Origin: Lentzea aerocolonigenes | GTDB lineage: Bacteria; Actinomycetota; Actinomycetes; Mycobacteriales; Pseudonocardiaceae | DNA length: 64,000 bases | Reading direction: 5' to 3' | Assembly: GCF_000955955.1 (NCBI RefSeq) | Contig: NZ_JYJG01000049.1 | Span: 35,033-99,032 of the forward strand | Part shown: in pieces, positions 34,936 through 43,332 of the stretch | Position numbering within the stretch: the stretch's first letter is position 1 | How the letters are laid out: every line of letters begins with the position of its first letter | Notes under the pieces: generated by a model | Seen by the model: the letters and a program-made list of their open reading frames with translations, nothing else | Database searches by the model: none | Told to the model about the DNA's origin: nothing | Made by a program: the position numbers and the translations under genes

Positions 34936-35199
34936 TCACCGTTCTGTGCGAACAACCCGCAGTTTGTGATCACCTGATTCAGCGTTCCGCTTCACCGCGT
35001 CACGAAGGACTTCCGAAACGGAAGGATCCAAATCGACCGGCACGACCAGCACGTACTCACCGGCCGGCAGCCAGGACAGATCGGTCAGGCTGTCGTACAG
35101 CGCGTCCAGGTTCTGCCCGAACCACGACGGGAAGTCGAGAGCGGCCGCGATCGCCGAGATCGCCGCGGCCTTTTCCGAAACGAGAATGTGCCGTTTCAT
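34936..35199 (-). CDS. Barstar family RNase inhibitor
   Basis: 87 aa. The barstar fold is visible in FPSWFGQNLDALYDSLTDL (about residues 23-41), which contains the Trp and Asp that normally fill the RNase active site. It lacks a signal peptide and so stays in the cytoplasm. Its start overlaps the RNase stop by four bases (ATGA), which ensures that inhibitor is made along with the enzyme. Confidence 0.92.
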   Translation of the reverse strand: MKRHILVSEKAAAISAIAAALDFPSWFGQNLDALYDSLTDLSWLPAGEYVLVVPVDLDPSVSEVLRDAVKRNAESGDHKLRVVRTER

Positions 35200-35645
35200 T
35201 TATTCACGTCCACGACGACGAACGTCGAATAGTGGTCGCCGGTGTAGAAGACTTCCTTTTCCGAACCGGTGACCATCCGGCGCGCGCCCCGGTCGGGACT
35301 GCCGGGCGTCGGCACCGTGTACTCCTTGTAGTACCCGGACTTCTGCGCGGGCAGCCGCTTCTCCCGGTTCTCGAACGTCACGCCGTCGTTGCGCGGGTAC
35401 GGGAACGGGCCCTTCGACTCGATCAGCTTCCACGTCTTCGCGGCCTCGGACGGCAGCTTCGACAGCGCCTCGACGTCGAGCCCCGAGTTCGCGCCGGGCA
35501 CCTTCTCGGCCTGCGCGGCGCTCGTGACGACCGGCTTGGTGACCTCGGGAGGAGGCCCGGACGTGTTGGTCTTGACGAACCACCCGATCACGACCAGCGC
35601 GATGAGCCCGACCAGTGCGACGGTCAGGCGGCGACCAGGACTCAC
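35196..35645 (-). CDS. Exported guanyl-specific ribonuclease (barnase-like)
   Basis: 149 aa. A single N-terminal membrane or signal segment (LTVALVGLIALVVIGWFV, about residues 7-24) is followed by a Pro-rich spacer. The RNase N1/barnase-like domain shows YYKEYTVPTPGSPDRGARR with the general-base Glu, and FYTGDHYSTFVVVD with the catalytic His. It would cleave RNA after guanosine outside the cell or at the membrane. It is paired with the barstar gene, giving an RNase and self-protection module. Confidence 0.9.
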   Translation of the reverse strand: MSPGRRLTVALVGLIALVVIGWFVKTNTSGPPPEVTKPVVTSAAQAEKVPGANSGLDVEALSKLPSEAAKTWKLIESKGPFPYPRNDGVTFENREKRLPAQKSGYYKEYTVPTPGSPDRGARRMVTGSEKEVFYTGDHYSTFVVVDVNK

Positions 35646-35863
35646 GCGGCGACCTTCTCCGGCTCGGGCTCGGGCTCCGGAGCCGCGTCGTCGACGCGTG
35701 ACGCCGGGTTCTTCGCACCCCAGTCAGCGACCCGGTCGATCAGCCGCGCCACGCCCAGGCACAGCGGCAGCACCACGATCATCACGACGGGGAACTGCAC
35801 GGCCACGGGCAGCTGCACGAGCCACAACTCGACGCCGTCCCACCACTGCCAAAGCCAGTCCAC
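35642..35863 (-). CDS. Small membrane protein of the RNase/barstar operon
   Basis: 73 aa from GTG 35863 (VDWLWQWWDGVELWLVQLPV). One strong membrane segment (VVMIVVLPLCLGVARLI) follows a Trp-rich stretch. The cytoplasmic tail is acidic with a Pro-Glu run. The 3' end overlaps the RNase ATG by four bases. It is probably the first gene of the four-gene unit ending in the DUF2690 lipoprotein. The function is unknown; RNase export or anchoring is possible. Confidence 0.7.
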   Translation of the reverse strand: MDWLWQWWDGVELWLVQLPVAVQFPVVMIVVLPLCLGVARLIDRVADWGAKNPASRVDDAAPEPEPEPEKVAA

Positions 35864-35933
35864 GCACGCGAGCCTAGTCTCGTGACCGGTGTCACGGCAT
35901 TTGGCCAGGCCATCGGTCGGTATGTTGCGAACC

Positions 35934-36899
35934 ATGTTCGCCGTTTACGCAGCAGAACCCAGTCCTGAGAACCCGCTGGCCTCGCTTCGGGTCGGCGAGC
36001 GCCCCGAGCCCGAGGTCCCGAACGGGTGGGTGCGCGTCGCGGTCAAGGCGGCCAGCCTCAACATGCACGACCTGTGGACGTTGCGCGGCGTCGGCATCAA
36101 GCCCGAGCAGTTCCCGATGATCCTGGGCTGCGACGGCGCCGGCACCCTCGACGACGGCACCGAGGTGGTGCTGCACTCGGTCATCGGCGACCCGAACTGG
36201 TCCGGTGAGGAGACGCTCGACCCGAAGCGCACGCTGCTCACCGAGAAGCACCAGGGCACGTTCGCCGACTACGTCACAGTCCCCGCCCGCAACGCACTGC
36301 CCAAGCCCGCTGGCCTCACGTTCGCCGAGGCCGCCTGCATGGGCACGGCGTGGCTCACGGCGTACCGGATGCTGTTCGTGAAGTCCGGCCTGCGTCCCGG
36401 CCAGACGATGCTCGTGCAGGGCGCCTCGGGTGGTGTCTCGACCGCGCTCATCCAACTGGGCCGCGCCGCCGGTTTCCGCGTCTGGGTCACCGGCCGCAGC
36501 GAGGAGAAGCGCGCGCTGGCCACCACTCTCGGTGCCCACGCGGTCTTCGAGTCGGGTGCGCGCTTGCCCGAACGGGTCGACGCCGTGTTCGAGACCGTCG
36601 GCAAGGCCACCTGGTCGCACTCGATGAAGGCGTTGAAGCCCGGCGGCATCGTGGTGATCTCCGGCGCGACGTCCGGCGACGCCTCCGCGGCCGAGCTGCA
36701 GCGGCTGTTCTTCCTGCAGCTGCGCGTGGTCGGCTCGACCATGGGCACCCGCGAGGAGCTGGGCGACCTCATCCAGTTCTGCGCGCTCAACGGCCTCAAG
36801 CCGCAGATCGGCGCGGAGCTGAAGTTCGAGGACGCCGAGCAGGGCCTCAAGTCCATGCTCGACGGTGAGACCGCGGGCAAGATCGTCTTCACCCGATAG
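35934..36899 (+). CDS. Zinc-type alcohol dehydrogenase/quinone oxidoreductase family protein
   Basis: 321 aa from ATG 35934. This is a medium-chain dehydrogenase/reductase with an N-terminal GroES-like domain (DLWTLRGVGIKPEQFPMILG, then CDGAG). The Rossmann NADPH site is VQGASGGVSTALIQLGRAAG (about residues 163-182). The structural-zinc cysteines are absent, as in quinone-oxidoreductase-like members. It probably reduces an enone or quinone with NADPH. It stands alone between the divergent RNase operon and the permease gene. Confidence 0.9.
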   Translation: MFAVYAAEPSPENPLASLRVGERPEPEVPNGWVRVAVKAASLNMHDLWTLRGVGIKPEQFPMILGCDGAGTLDDGTEVVLHSVIGDPNWSGEETLDPKRTLLTEKHQGTFADYVTVPARNALPKPAGLTFAEAACMGTAWLTAYRMLFVKSGLRPGQTMLVQGASGGVSTALIQLGRAAGFRVWVTGRSEEKRALATTLGAHAVFESGARLPERVDAVFETVGKATWSHSMKALKPGGIVVISGATSGDASAAELQRLFFLQLRVVGSTMGTREELGDLIQFCALNGLKPQIGAELKFEDAEQGLKSMLDGETAGKIVFTR

Positions 36900-37014
36900 C
36901 CGTAAACAGCCCGATCGGCCAAAAATCGGCTTCCTGATTGGTGGGCTCGGACAAACCGCGTGACAGTTGACACGCATAGGTTCGCCGGGACCCACCATCA
37001 AGGGAGATGACGGC

Positions 37015-38433
37015 ATGACTACGCAGGGCGTCTTCAGGCGCAAGCCCATCGACCAGATCGCCGACGACAAGGGCGACGGGCTCACCAGAACGCTGGGCCT
37101 GTGGCAGCTGACCGCGATCGGCATCGGCGGAATCATCGGCGCGGGCATCTTCTCGCTCGCCGGCGCCGTCGCGAACAAGACGGCCGGCCCGGCCGTGCTG
37201 ATCTCGTTCCTGGTGGCCGGTATCGCGAGCGCGGCGGCGGCGTTCTCGTACGCGGAGTTCGCGGGCCTGATCCCCAAGGCGGGCAGTGCTTACACCTACG
37301 GCTACGCGGTGCTCGGTGAGATCGTCGGCTGGTTCATCGGCTGGGACCTGCTGCTGGAGTACACCGCGATCGTGGCGGTGGTCGCGATCGGCATCTCCGG
37401 CTACTTCACCGAACTGCTGAGCCTGCTCAACATCCATCTCCCCCAATGGATGCTGGGCGCGCCGGGCACGGAAGGCCAAGGCGTCGAACCCGGCTCCTAC
37501 AAGGTCAACCTGTTCGCGGTGATCCTCTGCCTGCTGATCGCGTACGTGCTGAACCTCGGCATGAAGAACGCGGCGCGGTTCGAAACCACGTTGGTGTACC
37601 TGAAGATCGCCGTGGTGCTGCTGGTGATCGGTGTCGGCGTCTTCCACATCGACACCGACAACTACAACCCGTTCTTCCCGTTCGGCCTGAGCGGCGCTTT
37701 CACCGGTGCCGCAACGGTCTTCTTCGCGGTGTTCGGCTACGACGCGATGAGCACCGCGGCCGAGGAGTCGAAGGACTCGCAGCGCCACATGCCCAAGGCG
37801 ATCATCTACTCGCTGGCGATCTCGATGGTCCTGTACGTGCTGGCGTGCCTGGTGCTCACCGGCATGGTCAACTTCAAGGACATCGACGCGGAGAGCGCGT
37901 TCGCCACGGCGTTCGCGGACATCGGTTACAACTGGCTGGGCATCATCATCAGCGTCGGCGCCATCCTCGGCATCACGACGGTGCTCTTCACGTTCCTCCT
38001 GGGCGCCGCCCGAGTCGGGTACTCGATGAGCCGCGACGGCCTGCTGCCCAAGTGGTTCGCGAAGACCCACCCGGTGAAGCACGTGCCGTCGCGCATCACC
38101 TGGGTGCTGGGCATCGCCTCGGCGGTCATCGCCGGGTTCCTGCCGATCGCGGAGGCCGCCGAGCTCACCAACATCGGCATCCTGCTGGCGTTCGTCGTGG
38201 TCTGCGTCGCCGTGATCGTGTTGCGCTACAAGCAGCCCGACCTGCCGCGCACGTTCAGGACGCCGGGCATGCCGGTCGTGCCGATCATCGGCGTGATCTT
38301 CTCGATCTGGCTGATCACGTTCCTCAACCCGGAGACGTGGGCGCGGTTCGCGATCTGGTTCGTGATCGGCATGGTCATCTACTTCACCTACTCGCGGCGC
38401 CACTCCGTCATGGAGCAGCAGTCCAAGCAGTGA
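37015..38433 (+). CDS. APC family amino acid permease
   Basis: 472 aa with 12 predicted membrane segments. The first, TAIGIGGIIGAGIFSLAGAV, holds the glycine-rich substrate-binding motif of the APC superfamily. FFAVFGYDAMSTAAEESKDS is typical of the cationic amino-acid transporter (CAT/YhdG-like) branch. The start at 37015 follows an AAGGGAG ribosome-binding site. The substrate is probably a basic or neutral amino acid. It is convergent with the DUF885 pair, overlapping the second gene by about 26 bases. Confidence 0.93.
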   Translation: MTTQGVFRRKPIDQIADDKGDGLTRTLGLWQLTAIGIGGIIGAGIFSLAGAVANKTAGPAVLISFLVAGIASAAAAFSYAEFAGLIPKAGSAYTYGYAVLGEIVGWFIGWDLLLEYTAIVAVVAIGISGYFTELLSLLNIHLPQWMLGAPGTEGQGVEPGSYKVNLFAVILCLLIAYVLNLGMKNAARFETTLVYLKIAVVLLVIGVGVFHIDTDNYNPFFPFGLSGAFTGAATVFFAVFGYDAMSTAAEESKDSQRHMPKAIIYSLAISMVLYVLACLVLTGMVNFKDIDAESAFATAFADIGYNWLGIIISVGAILGITTVLFTFLLGAARVGYSMSRDGLLPKWFAKTHPVKHVPSRITWVLGIASAVIAGFLPIAEAAELTNIGILLAFVVVCVAVIVLRYKQPDLPRTFRTPGMPVVPIIGVIFSIWLITFLNPETWARFAIWFVIGMVIYFTYSRRHSVMEQQSKQ

Positions 38434-39934
38434 CCTGCTGATCGAGCACGGACAGCGGCACCGGTCCGAGCCCGATCACCAGGTCGTGGAACGCGCGAAC
38501 GTCGAAGCGGTCGCCCAGCCGGGCGGCCGCTTCGGCACGAACGCGCTGGATCTCCAAGCGCCCCACCATGTACGCCAGCGCCTGCCCTGGCACCTCGATG
38601 TACCTGTCGATCTCGGACTGGATCTCGGGCTCGGGCATCGCGGTGTTCTCGCGCAGGTAGTCGACGGCCTGCTGCCGGGTCCACCCGAACGCGTGCAGCC
38701 CGGTGTCGACCACCAGCCGCCCGGCGCGCATCCCGTCGAGCCCCAGCATCCCGAGGCGTTGCTCGTCCGACGAGTACAGCCCCATCTCGTCCGCGAGCCG
38801 CTCGGTGTAGAGGCCCCAGCCCTCCGAGTACGCCTCGATGAACGCGAACCGGCGCAGGTCGGACTGCTCGGTCCCGGCGGCGATGGAGAGCTGGTAGTGG
38901 TGCCCGGGAACAGCTTCGTGAAACGCCGTCACCTCGGACAGCGTGCGGCTGCGTTCGGTGGCGCCCAACGGGTTCAGCCAGTAGGTGCCGAGCCGCGACC
39001 CGTCCAGCGGCGCCGGTTGGTAGAACGCGATCGCCGCGGTCTCCCGTTCCGCCTCGCCCACCAGCCGGACCTCGCAGCCGACGGAAGGCATGCGACCGAA
39101 CCATTGAGGTGCGGCGGCTTCGGCCCGCGCGATCGCCTCAGTGGCGTGCGTGACCATCTCGTCTTCGTTGTCCCACAACAGTTCCGTGCGCAACCGCCGG
39201 AAGATGTCGGTGACGTCGGACGTGCCCCACACCCGTGAGCCGATCTCCGCGTACTCCTCGCGCAGGCCGTCCATCAGGTCCAGACCGAGCCGGTGCAACG
39301 CGGCCGGGGTGTACGAGGTCGTCGTGTAGTTGCGGACGAGGTTGGCGTAGTTCTGCTCGCCCTCCGGCAACCAGCAGATGCCCGGCTTGTCGTCGGGACG
39401 GCCTTCCACTGACGTCAGCACCTCGCGAAATCTCGCGATGGCCGCGCGGATCTCCTGCGACGCCGGGCCTTCCCACTCCTGCTCGGGCGAGGCGAGGAAG
39501 CTCTCCATCCGCGTCACGCCGGCCTTCAGGTGCCGCGCCAACGGCCGCCGGTCCGAGTCGCGCACCCTCCCCGCCGCTTGGTCGACGTGCCGCGCGATCT
39601 TGTGCTGGCGCTTCGACACGTCCACCCGTGCCGCCATCATCAGCAACGCGTTGACCGGTGCGGCGAACCCGTTCCCGACCGTGTGCTCGACCAGCCTGGC
39701 GTCGATGCGGGCCACGATCGTCTCGCCCTGGTGCCGCAGCACGGCCAGCGTGACCGGGTCCAGATCGCTCGTCGCGGCGCGGTCGAGGATGCTCACGATC
39801 CGCGCCCGCAACGCCCCTTCGCCCTCAGTGCTCAGGTCCGTGAGCTTGTCGTCCCAGTCGGGCATCCCGTACATCGAGGCCAGGAACGGCGACCATTCCA
39901 TGGCCGCCTCGAACATCTCCTGATCGAGTGACAT
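38408..39934 (-). CDS. DUF885 family protein, second of a tandem pair
   Basis: 508 aa from ATG 39934. DUF885 proteins are metallopeptidase-like helical enzymes. The zinc site is in HEAVPGHHYQ (about residues 330-339) with a downstream Glu in EGWGLYTERLADE. There is no signal peptide, so the protein is cytoplasmic. The ATG overlaps the stop of its paralogue by one base. The two share sequence along their full length, including GMRAGRLVVDTGLHAFGW-type stretches, so they arose by duplication. The peptide substrate is unknown. Confidence 0.9.
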   Translation of the reverse strand: MSLDQEMFEAAMEWSPFLASMYGMPDWDDKLTDLSTEGEGALRARIVSILDRAATSDLDPVTLAVLRHQGETIVARIDARLVEHTVGNGFAAPVNALLMMAARVDVSKRQHKIARHVDQAAGRVRDSDRRPLARHLKAGVTRMESFLASPEQEWEGPASQEIRAAIARFREVLTSVEGRPDDKPGICWLPEGEQNYANLVRNYTTTSYTPAALHRLGLDLMDGLREEYAEIGSRVWGTSDVTDIFRRLRTELLWDNEDEMVTHATEAIARAEAAAPQWFGRMPSVGCEVRLVGEAERETAAIAFYQPAPLDGSRLGTYWLNPLGATERSRTLSEVTAFHEAVPGHHYQLSIAAGTEQSDLRRFAFIEAYSEGWGLYTERLADEMGLYSSDEQRLGMLGLDGMRAGRLVVDTGLHAFGWTRQQAVDYLRENTAMPEPEIQSEIDRYIEVPGQALAYMVGRLEIQRVRAEAAARLGDRFDVRAFHDLVIGLGPVPLSVLDQQVTAWTAAP

Positions 39935-41457
39935 CAGGCCCTCCCCGCCCAGTCGGTGACCAGGTCCCCCAGCGTCGAGAGCGGCACCGCGCCGTTCTCC
40001 AGCACCAGGTCGTGGAACGCGCGAACGTCGAACCGCGCGCCCATCTTCGTCTCGGCGTCGGCCCGCACCCGCTGGATCTCCAGGCGCCCCACCATGTACG
40101 CCAGCGCCTGCCCCGGCGTCTCGATGTACCGGTCTACCTCGGAGTCGATCTCCGAGGCGTCCATCACGGTGTTCTCGCGGAGGTAGTCGACGGCCTGCTG
40201 CCGCGACCACCCGAGCGCGTGCAGGCCGGTGTCGACCACCAGCCGCCCGGCACGCATCGCGTCGAGCCCGAGCATGCCCAGCCGTGCCTCGTCCGACGAG
40301 TACAGGCCCATCTCGTCGGCCAGCCGCTCGGTGTAGAGACCCCAGCCCTCGATGTAGGAGTCGATGAACGCGAACTTGCGCAGGTTCGACAACGACGTCT
40401 CGGCGGCGATCGAGAGCTGGAAGTGGTGGCCGGGAATGGCCTCGTGGAACGCCGTCACCTCGGACAACGTGCGGCTGCGATCGGTGGCGTTGAACGGGTT
40501 CACGAAGTAGATGCCGGGACGGGACCCGTCGAGCGCGGCGTCCACGTAGTACGCGAACGCGGCGGCCTGGCGGTCCATCTCGGGCACGAACCGGACCTCG
40601 CAGCGTGCTCGCGGCAGCCGGCCGAACCAGTTCGGCGCCTCCGCCTCGGCCCGCGCGACGGTCTCCACCGCGCTGGTGAGCATCTCGTCCTCGTTGGCCC
40701 ACAACAGGTCCGTGCGCAGCCTCCGGAAGATCTCCGGCACGTCGGCCGTCCCCCACACCCGCGAGCCGATCGTGGCGTACTCCTCGTGCAGGCCGGCGAT
40801 CAGGTCGAGTCCGAGCTGGTGCAGTTCGGCAGGGGTGTAGGGCGCGGTCGTGTAGTCGCGGACGAGCTTGCGGTAGTTCTCCTCGCCGTCGGGCAACCAG
40901 CAAAGACCGGCGTGCTCGTCGTCGCGTCCTTCGACGGACAGCAGGAACTCGCGGTACTTCGCGAACGCGGGTCGCAGGTCCGCGTCGCCCTCCCACTCCT
41001 GCTTCGGCGAGGCGAGAAAGCGCTCGACGTGGGCCGCGCCGCCCTGGACGTGCCGGCGCAACGGCCTGCGGTCGGTGTCGCGCAGCCGTTGCGCCGCCTG
41101 GTCCAGGAACCGCGGTACGAGGTGCAGCCGCCGGGAGAAGTCGACCTGCGACGCCATCCTGAGCAGGGCCGCGACCGGAGCGTTCAGCCCGCGGGCCACG
41201 GAGTGCTCGACCAGCCTGGCGTCGATCAGGTTGATGATCGAGGTGGCCTGGTGCCGGATCACGTCCTTGGCGACCTGGTCCTCGTCACTCCCGTCGACGC
41301 GGCTCAGGATGTCCGCGAGCCGGGCGCGCAGAGCCGCCTGGCCGTCGACGCTGAGGTCTTCGAGCCGGTCGTCCCAGCCGGGCACGGCGACGACGGTGGC
41401 GAACGTCGGCGCCCAGTCCATCATCGCCAGGAACATCTCTTCGGAGAGCGAGGTCAC
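39934..41457 (-). CDS. DUF885 family protein, first of a tandem pair
   Basis: 507 aa from GTG 41457 (VTSLSEEMFLAMMDWAPTF). It has the same architecture as the downstream copy, with HEAIPGHHFQ and EGWGLYTERLADE as likely metal and catalytic residues. It follows the nitronate-monooxygenase gene by 10 bases, so the three may form an operon. Strong but imperfect identity to the downstream gene shows an older duplication with both copies still intact. Confidence 0.9.
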   Translation of the reverse strand: MTSLSEEMFLAMMDWAPTFATVVAVPGWDDRLEDLSVDGQAALRARLADILSRVDGSDEDQVAKDVIRHQATSIINLIDARLVEHSVARGLNAPVAALLRMASQVDFSRRLHLVPRFLDQAAQRLRDTDRRPLRRHVQGGAAHVERFLASPKQEWEGDADLRPAFAKYREFLLSVEGRDDEHAGLCWLPDGEENYRKLVRDYTTAPYTPAELHQLGLDLIAGLHEEYATIGSRVWGTADVPEIFRRLRTDLLWANEDEMLTSAVETVARAEAEAPNWFGRLPRARCEVRFVPEMDRQAAAFAYYVDAALDGSRPGIYFVNPFNATDRSRTLSEVTAFHEAIPGHHFQLSIAAETSLSNLRKFAFIDSYIEGWGLYTERLADEMGLYSSDEARLGMLGLDAMRAGRLVVDTGLHALGWSRQQAVDYLRENTVMDASEIDSEVDRYIETPGQALAYMVGRLEIQRVRADAETKMGARFDVRAFHDLVLENGAVPLSTLGDLVTDWAGRA

Positions 41458-41467
41458 GCTCTCCTTC

Positions 41468-42514
41468 TTAGCCGCGCTGGAAGCGCTCCGCCAAGGAATT
41501 GACCACATCCGTGAGCTCGGCGTGGAGCCTTCGGACGATGTCGGCGGCCGGTTCCGCGGTCGCCAGCGGGTACGTGGTGCCCGCCCAGAGCGACATGACC
41601 TCCAGCTCACCGGTCGCGCGCACCGGTTTGGTGAGGTGGTGCACGTTCGGGTACGCGGCGGGCGCGTGCACGCTGTTCTCGATCAGGAACCGGTTCACCA
41701 GGCCGCGCGCGGGCCTTCCGGTGAACGCGCGCGTCAAAGCCGTCCTGCGCGCCCCCTCCGCGAGCGCTTCCCGGTGCACCGCAGTGGTTCCCGCCTCCGG
41801 GCACCCGAGGAACGCCGTGCCGAGCTGCGCCGCGACCGCCCCGGCCGCCAGCACCGCGGCCACGTCGGCGCCGCGCATCAGCCCGCCGGTCGCGATCACC
41901 GGGAGGTCGACGGTGTTGCGGACCAGAGTGAGAGCGGCGAGCGTCCCGTACAGCTCGCCACCGCCGGGCGAGATGCCGTCGTCGGTGAACGTGCCGCGGT
42001 GGGCACCGGCGTCCGCACCCTGCACGCACAGGACGTCCGCGCCGATCTGCTGCGCCTGCCGGGCCTCGCTCGGCGTGGTGACCGTCACGACGATCGTCGT
42101 CCCGGTCGCCTTGAGCCGCTGCACGTCGTCCGCGTCCGGCAGCCCGAACGTGAACGACACGACCGGCACCCGCAGCGCCAGCACGAGCTCGAGCTTGGCG
42201 GCGTAGTTGTCGTCGTCCCAGCGCGGGTCGCCGGGCACCGCGCCGACCTTCTCCGCGCAGGCCGTGACGCGGTCCACGTAGGACGAGATGTCGGCGGTCG
42301 GCCGGGTGCCGGGCACGAACAGGTTGACCCCGAACGGCTTGCTCGTGAGCTGGCTCGTCTGGGTGATCTTCTCCGCGAGCTGCTCGACCGTGATGTAGCC
42401 GGCCGCGAGGAACCCGAACCCACCTGCGTCGCTCACCGCGGCGACCAGCTCGGGGGTGGAGGCGCCACCTGCCATGGGCGCGGCGATCACGGGCACGGCC
42501 AGCGTGTGGAACAT
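41468..42514 (-). CDS. Nitronate monooxygenase family flavoprotein
   Basis: 348 aa from ATG 42514 (MFHTLAVPVIAAPMAGGAS). A FMN-binding TIM barrel. VIATGGLMRGADVAAVLAAG and AQLGTAFLGCPEA form the phosphate-binding loops of the NMO/2-nitropropane dioxygenase family. It would oxidise nitronates such as propionate 3-nitronate to the carbonyl compound and nitrite. First gene of a possible operon with the DUF885 pair. Confidence 0.92.
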   Translation of the reverse strand: MFHTLAVPVIAAPMAGGASTPELVAAVSDAGGFGFLAAGYITVEQLAEKITQTSQLTSKPFGVNLFVPGTRPTADISSYVDRVTACAEKVGAVPGDPRWDDDNYAAKLELVLALRVPVVSFTFGLPDADDVQRLKATGTTIVVTVTTPSEARQAQQIGADVLCVQGADAGAHRGTFTDDGISPGGGELYGTLAALTLVRNTVDLPVIATGGLMRGADVAAVLAAGAVAAQLGTAFLGCPEAGTTAVHREALAEGARRTALTRAFTGRPARGLVNRFLIENSVHAPAAYPNVHHLTKPVRATGELEVMSLWAGTTYPLATAEPAADIVRRLHAELTDVVNSLAERFQRG

Positions 42515-42654
42515 GAGCACAACCTAGTTGGACCGGGCGGTGGATGCCCGGTGAAGCAGCTGTGTCCTTGATGACGCAACGGCATTTGGACGAACTCCCC
42601 CTGAACTGTGCAGTTCACTTTCCGGCCACACGGGTAGGCCAAGGTGTGGGGGTG

Positions 42655-43332
42655 ATGCGGCGCGTGTACGTGGTGGTCCTCGACGGACTGCGACCCGAAG
42701 ACGTCAGCGAGGCGCTGACCCCCACCCTCCTGACCCTGCTCGGCGAAGGAACCCGATTCTCCGGGACCGCGGTGCCCGACCTCCTGACGTCTGTGCGGGA
42801 ACTGGGTTTCCGCACGGTCCTGCCAGATCCGGAACACCCGGCCGACGCGTTCACGTCGCACACCCTGCACACCTTGATCGACACGGAGGATCCCGAGCTC
42901 GTGCACGTGAAGTTCGGCGACTGCGACCCACCGCTGGGCATCGTCCGCTCGCTGGCCGTGCGCACCTCGGACGCGCAGGTGGGCAAGCTCGTCCGCCACC
43001 TCGAAGCGACCGGGCGCTGGGAACGGTCCGCGCTGGTGGTCGTCGCCGGCGGGTGCCCGGCGGTGTCCTGGCAGCGCCACATCGACGCGGATTCGTTGCT
43101 GCGCGGCAAGGTCGCGGTCGCGGGCAGGCAGCTGCGCTGGACCGGGCCCGCGTCCGACCGCGCGGTGGCGTTGCGGCACCTGAAGTCCGTGGTGAGCAGG
43201 GTTCCCGGACCGGCGGCACCGGTGCCGTTGCTCGTCGCGGGCGGAGGTCTGTCCACTGTGGAGGCCGTCGCACCGGCGGTGGGGAGGCTGTTCGGCCTCC
43301 CCGGGCCGCCGGCCGGTCAGGCCATCACCTAG
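42655..43332 (+). CDS. Degenerate alkaline-phosphatase-superfamily protein
   Basis: 225 aa from ATG 42655. The start (VYVVVLDGLRPEDVSEALTP) matches the first metal-binding strand of nucleotide pyrophosphatase/phosphodiesterase enzymes, which run to 400 residues or more. The next block, where the Thr/Ser nucleophile normally lies, is replaced by TRFSGTAVPDLLTSVRELGF. The His/Asp ligands are hard to find apart from the late SALVVVAGGCPA strand. It is therefore a shortened, probably inactive or altered member. It is convergent with the chitinase gene. Confidence 0.6.
   Translation: MRRVYVVVLDGLRPEDVSEALTPTLLTLLGEGTRFSGTAVPDLLTSVRELGFRTVLPDPEHPADAFTSHTLHTLIDTEDPELVHVKFGDCDPPLGIVRSLAVRTSDAQVGKLVRHLEATGRWERSALVVVAGGCPAVSWQRHIDADSLLRGKVAVAGRQLRWTGPASDRAVALRHLKSVVSRVPGPAAPVPLLVAGGGLSTVEAVAPAVGRLFGLPGPPAGQAIT

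Noticed and set aside
38408..40996. One long 862-codon protein covering both DUF885 genes
   Set aside because: The extra N-terminal part is an out-of-frame reading of the first DUF885 gene. The true second gene starts at ATG 39934.
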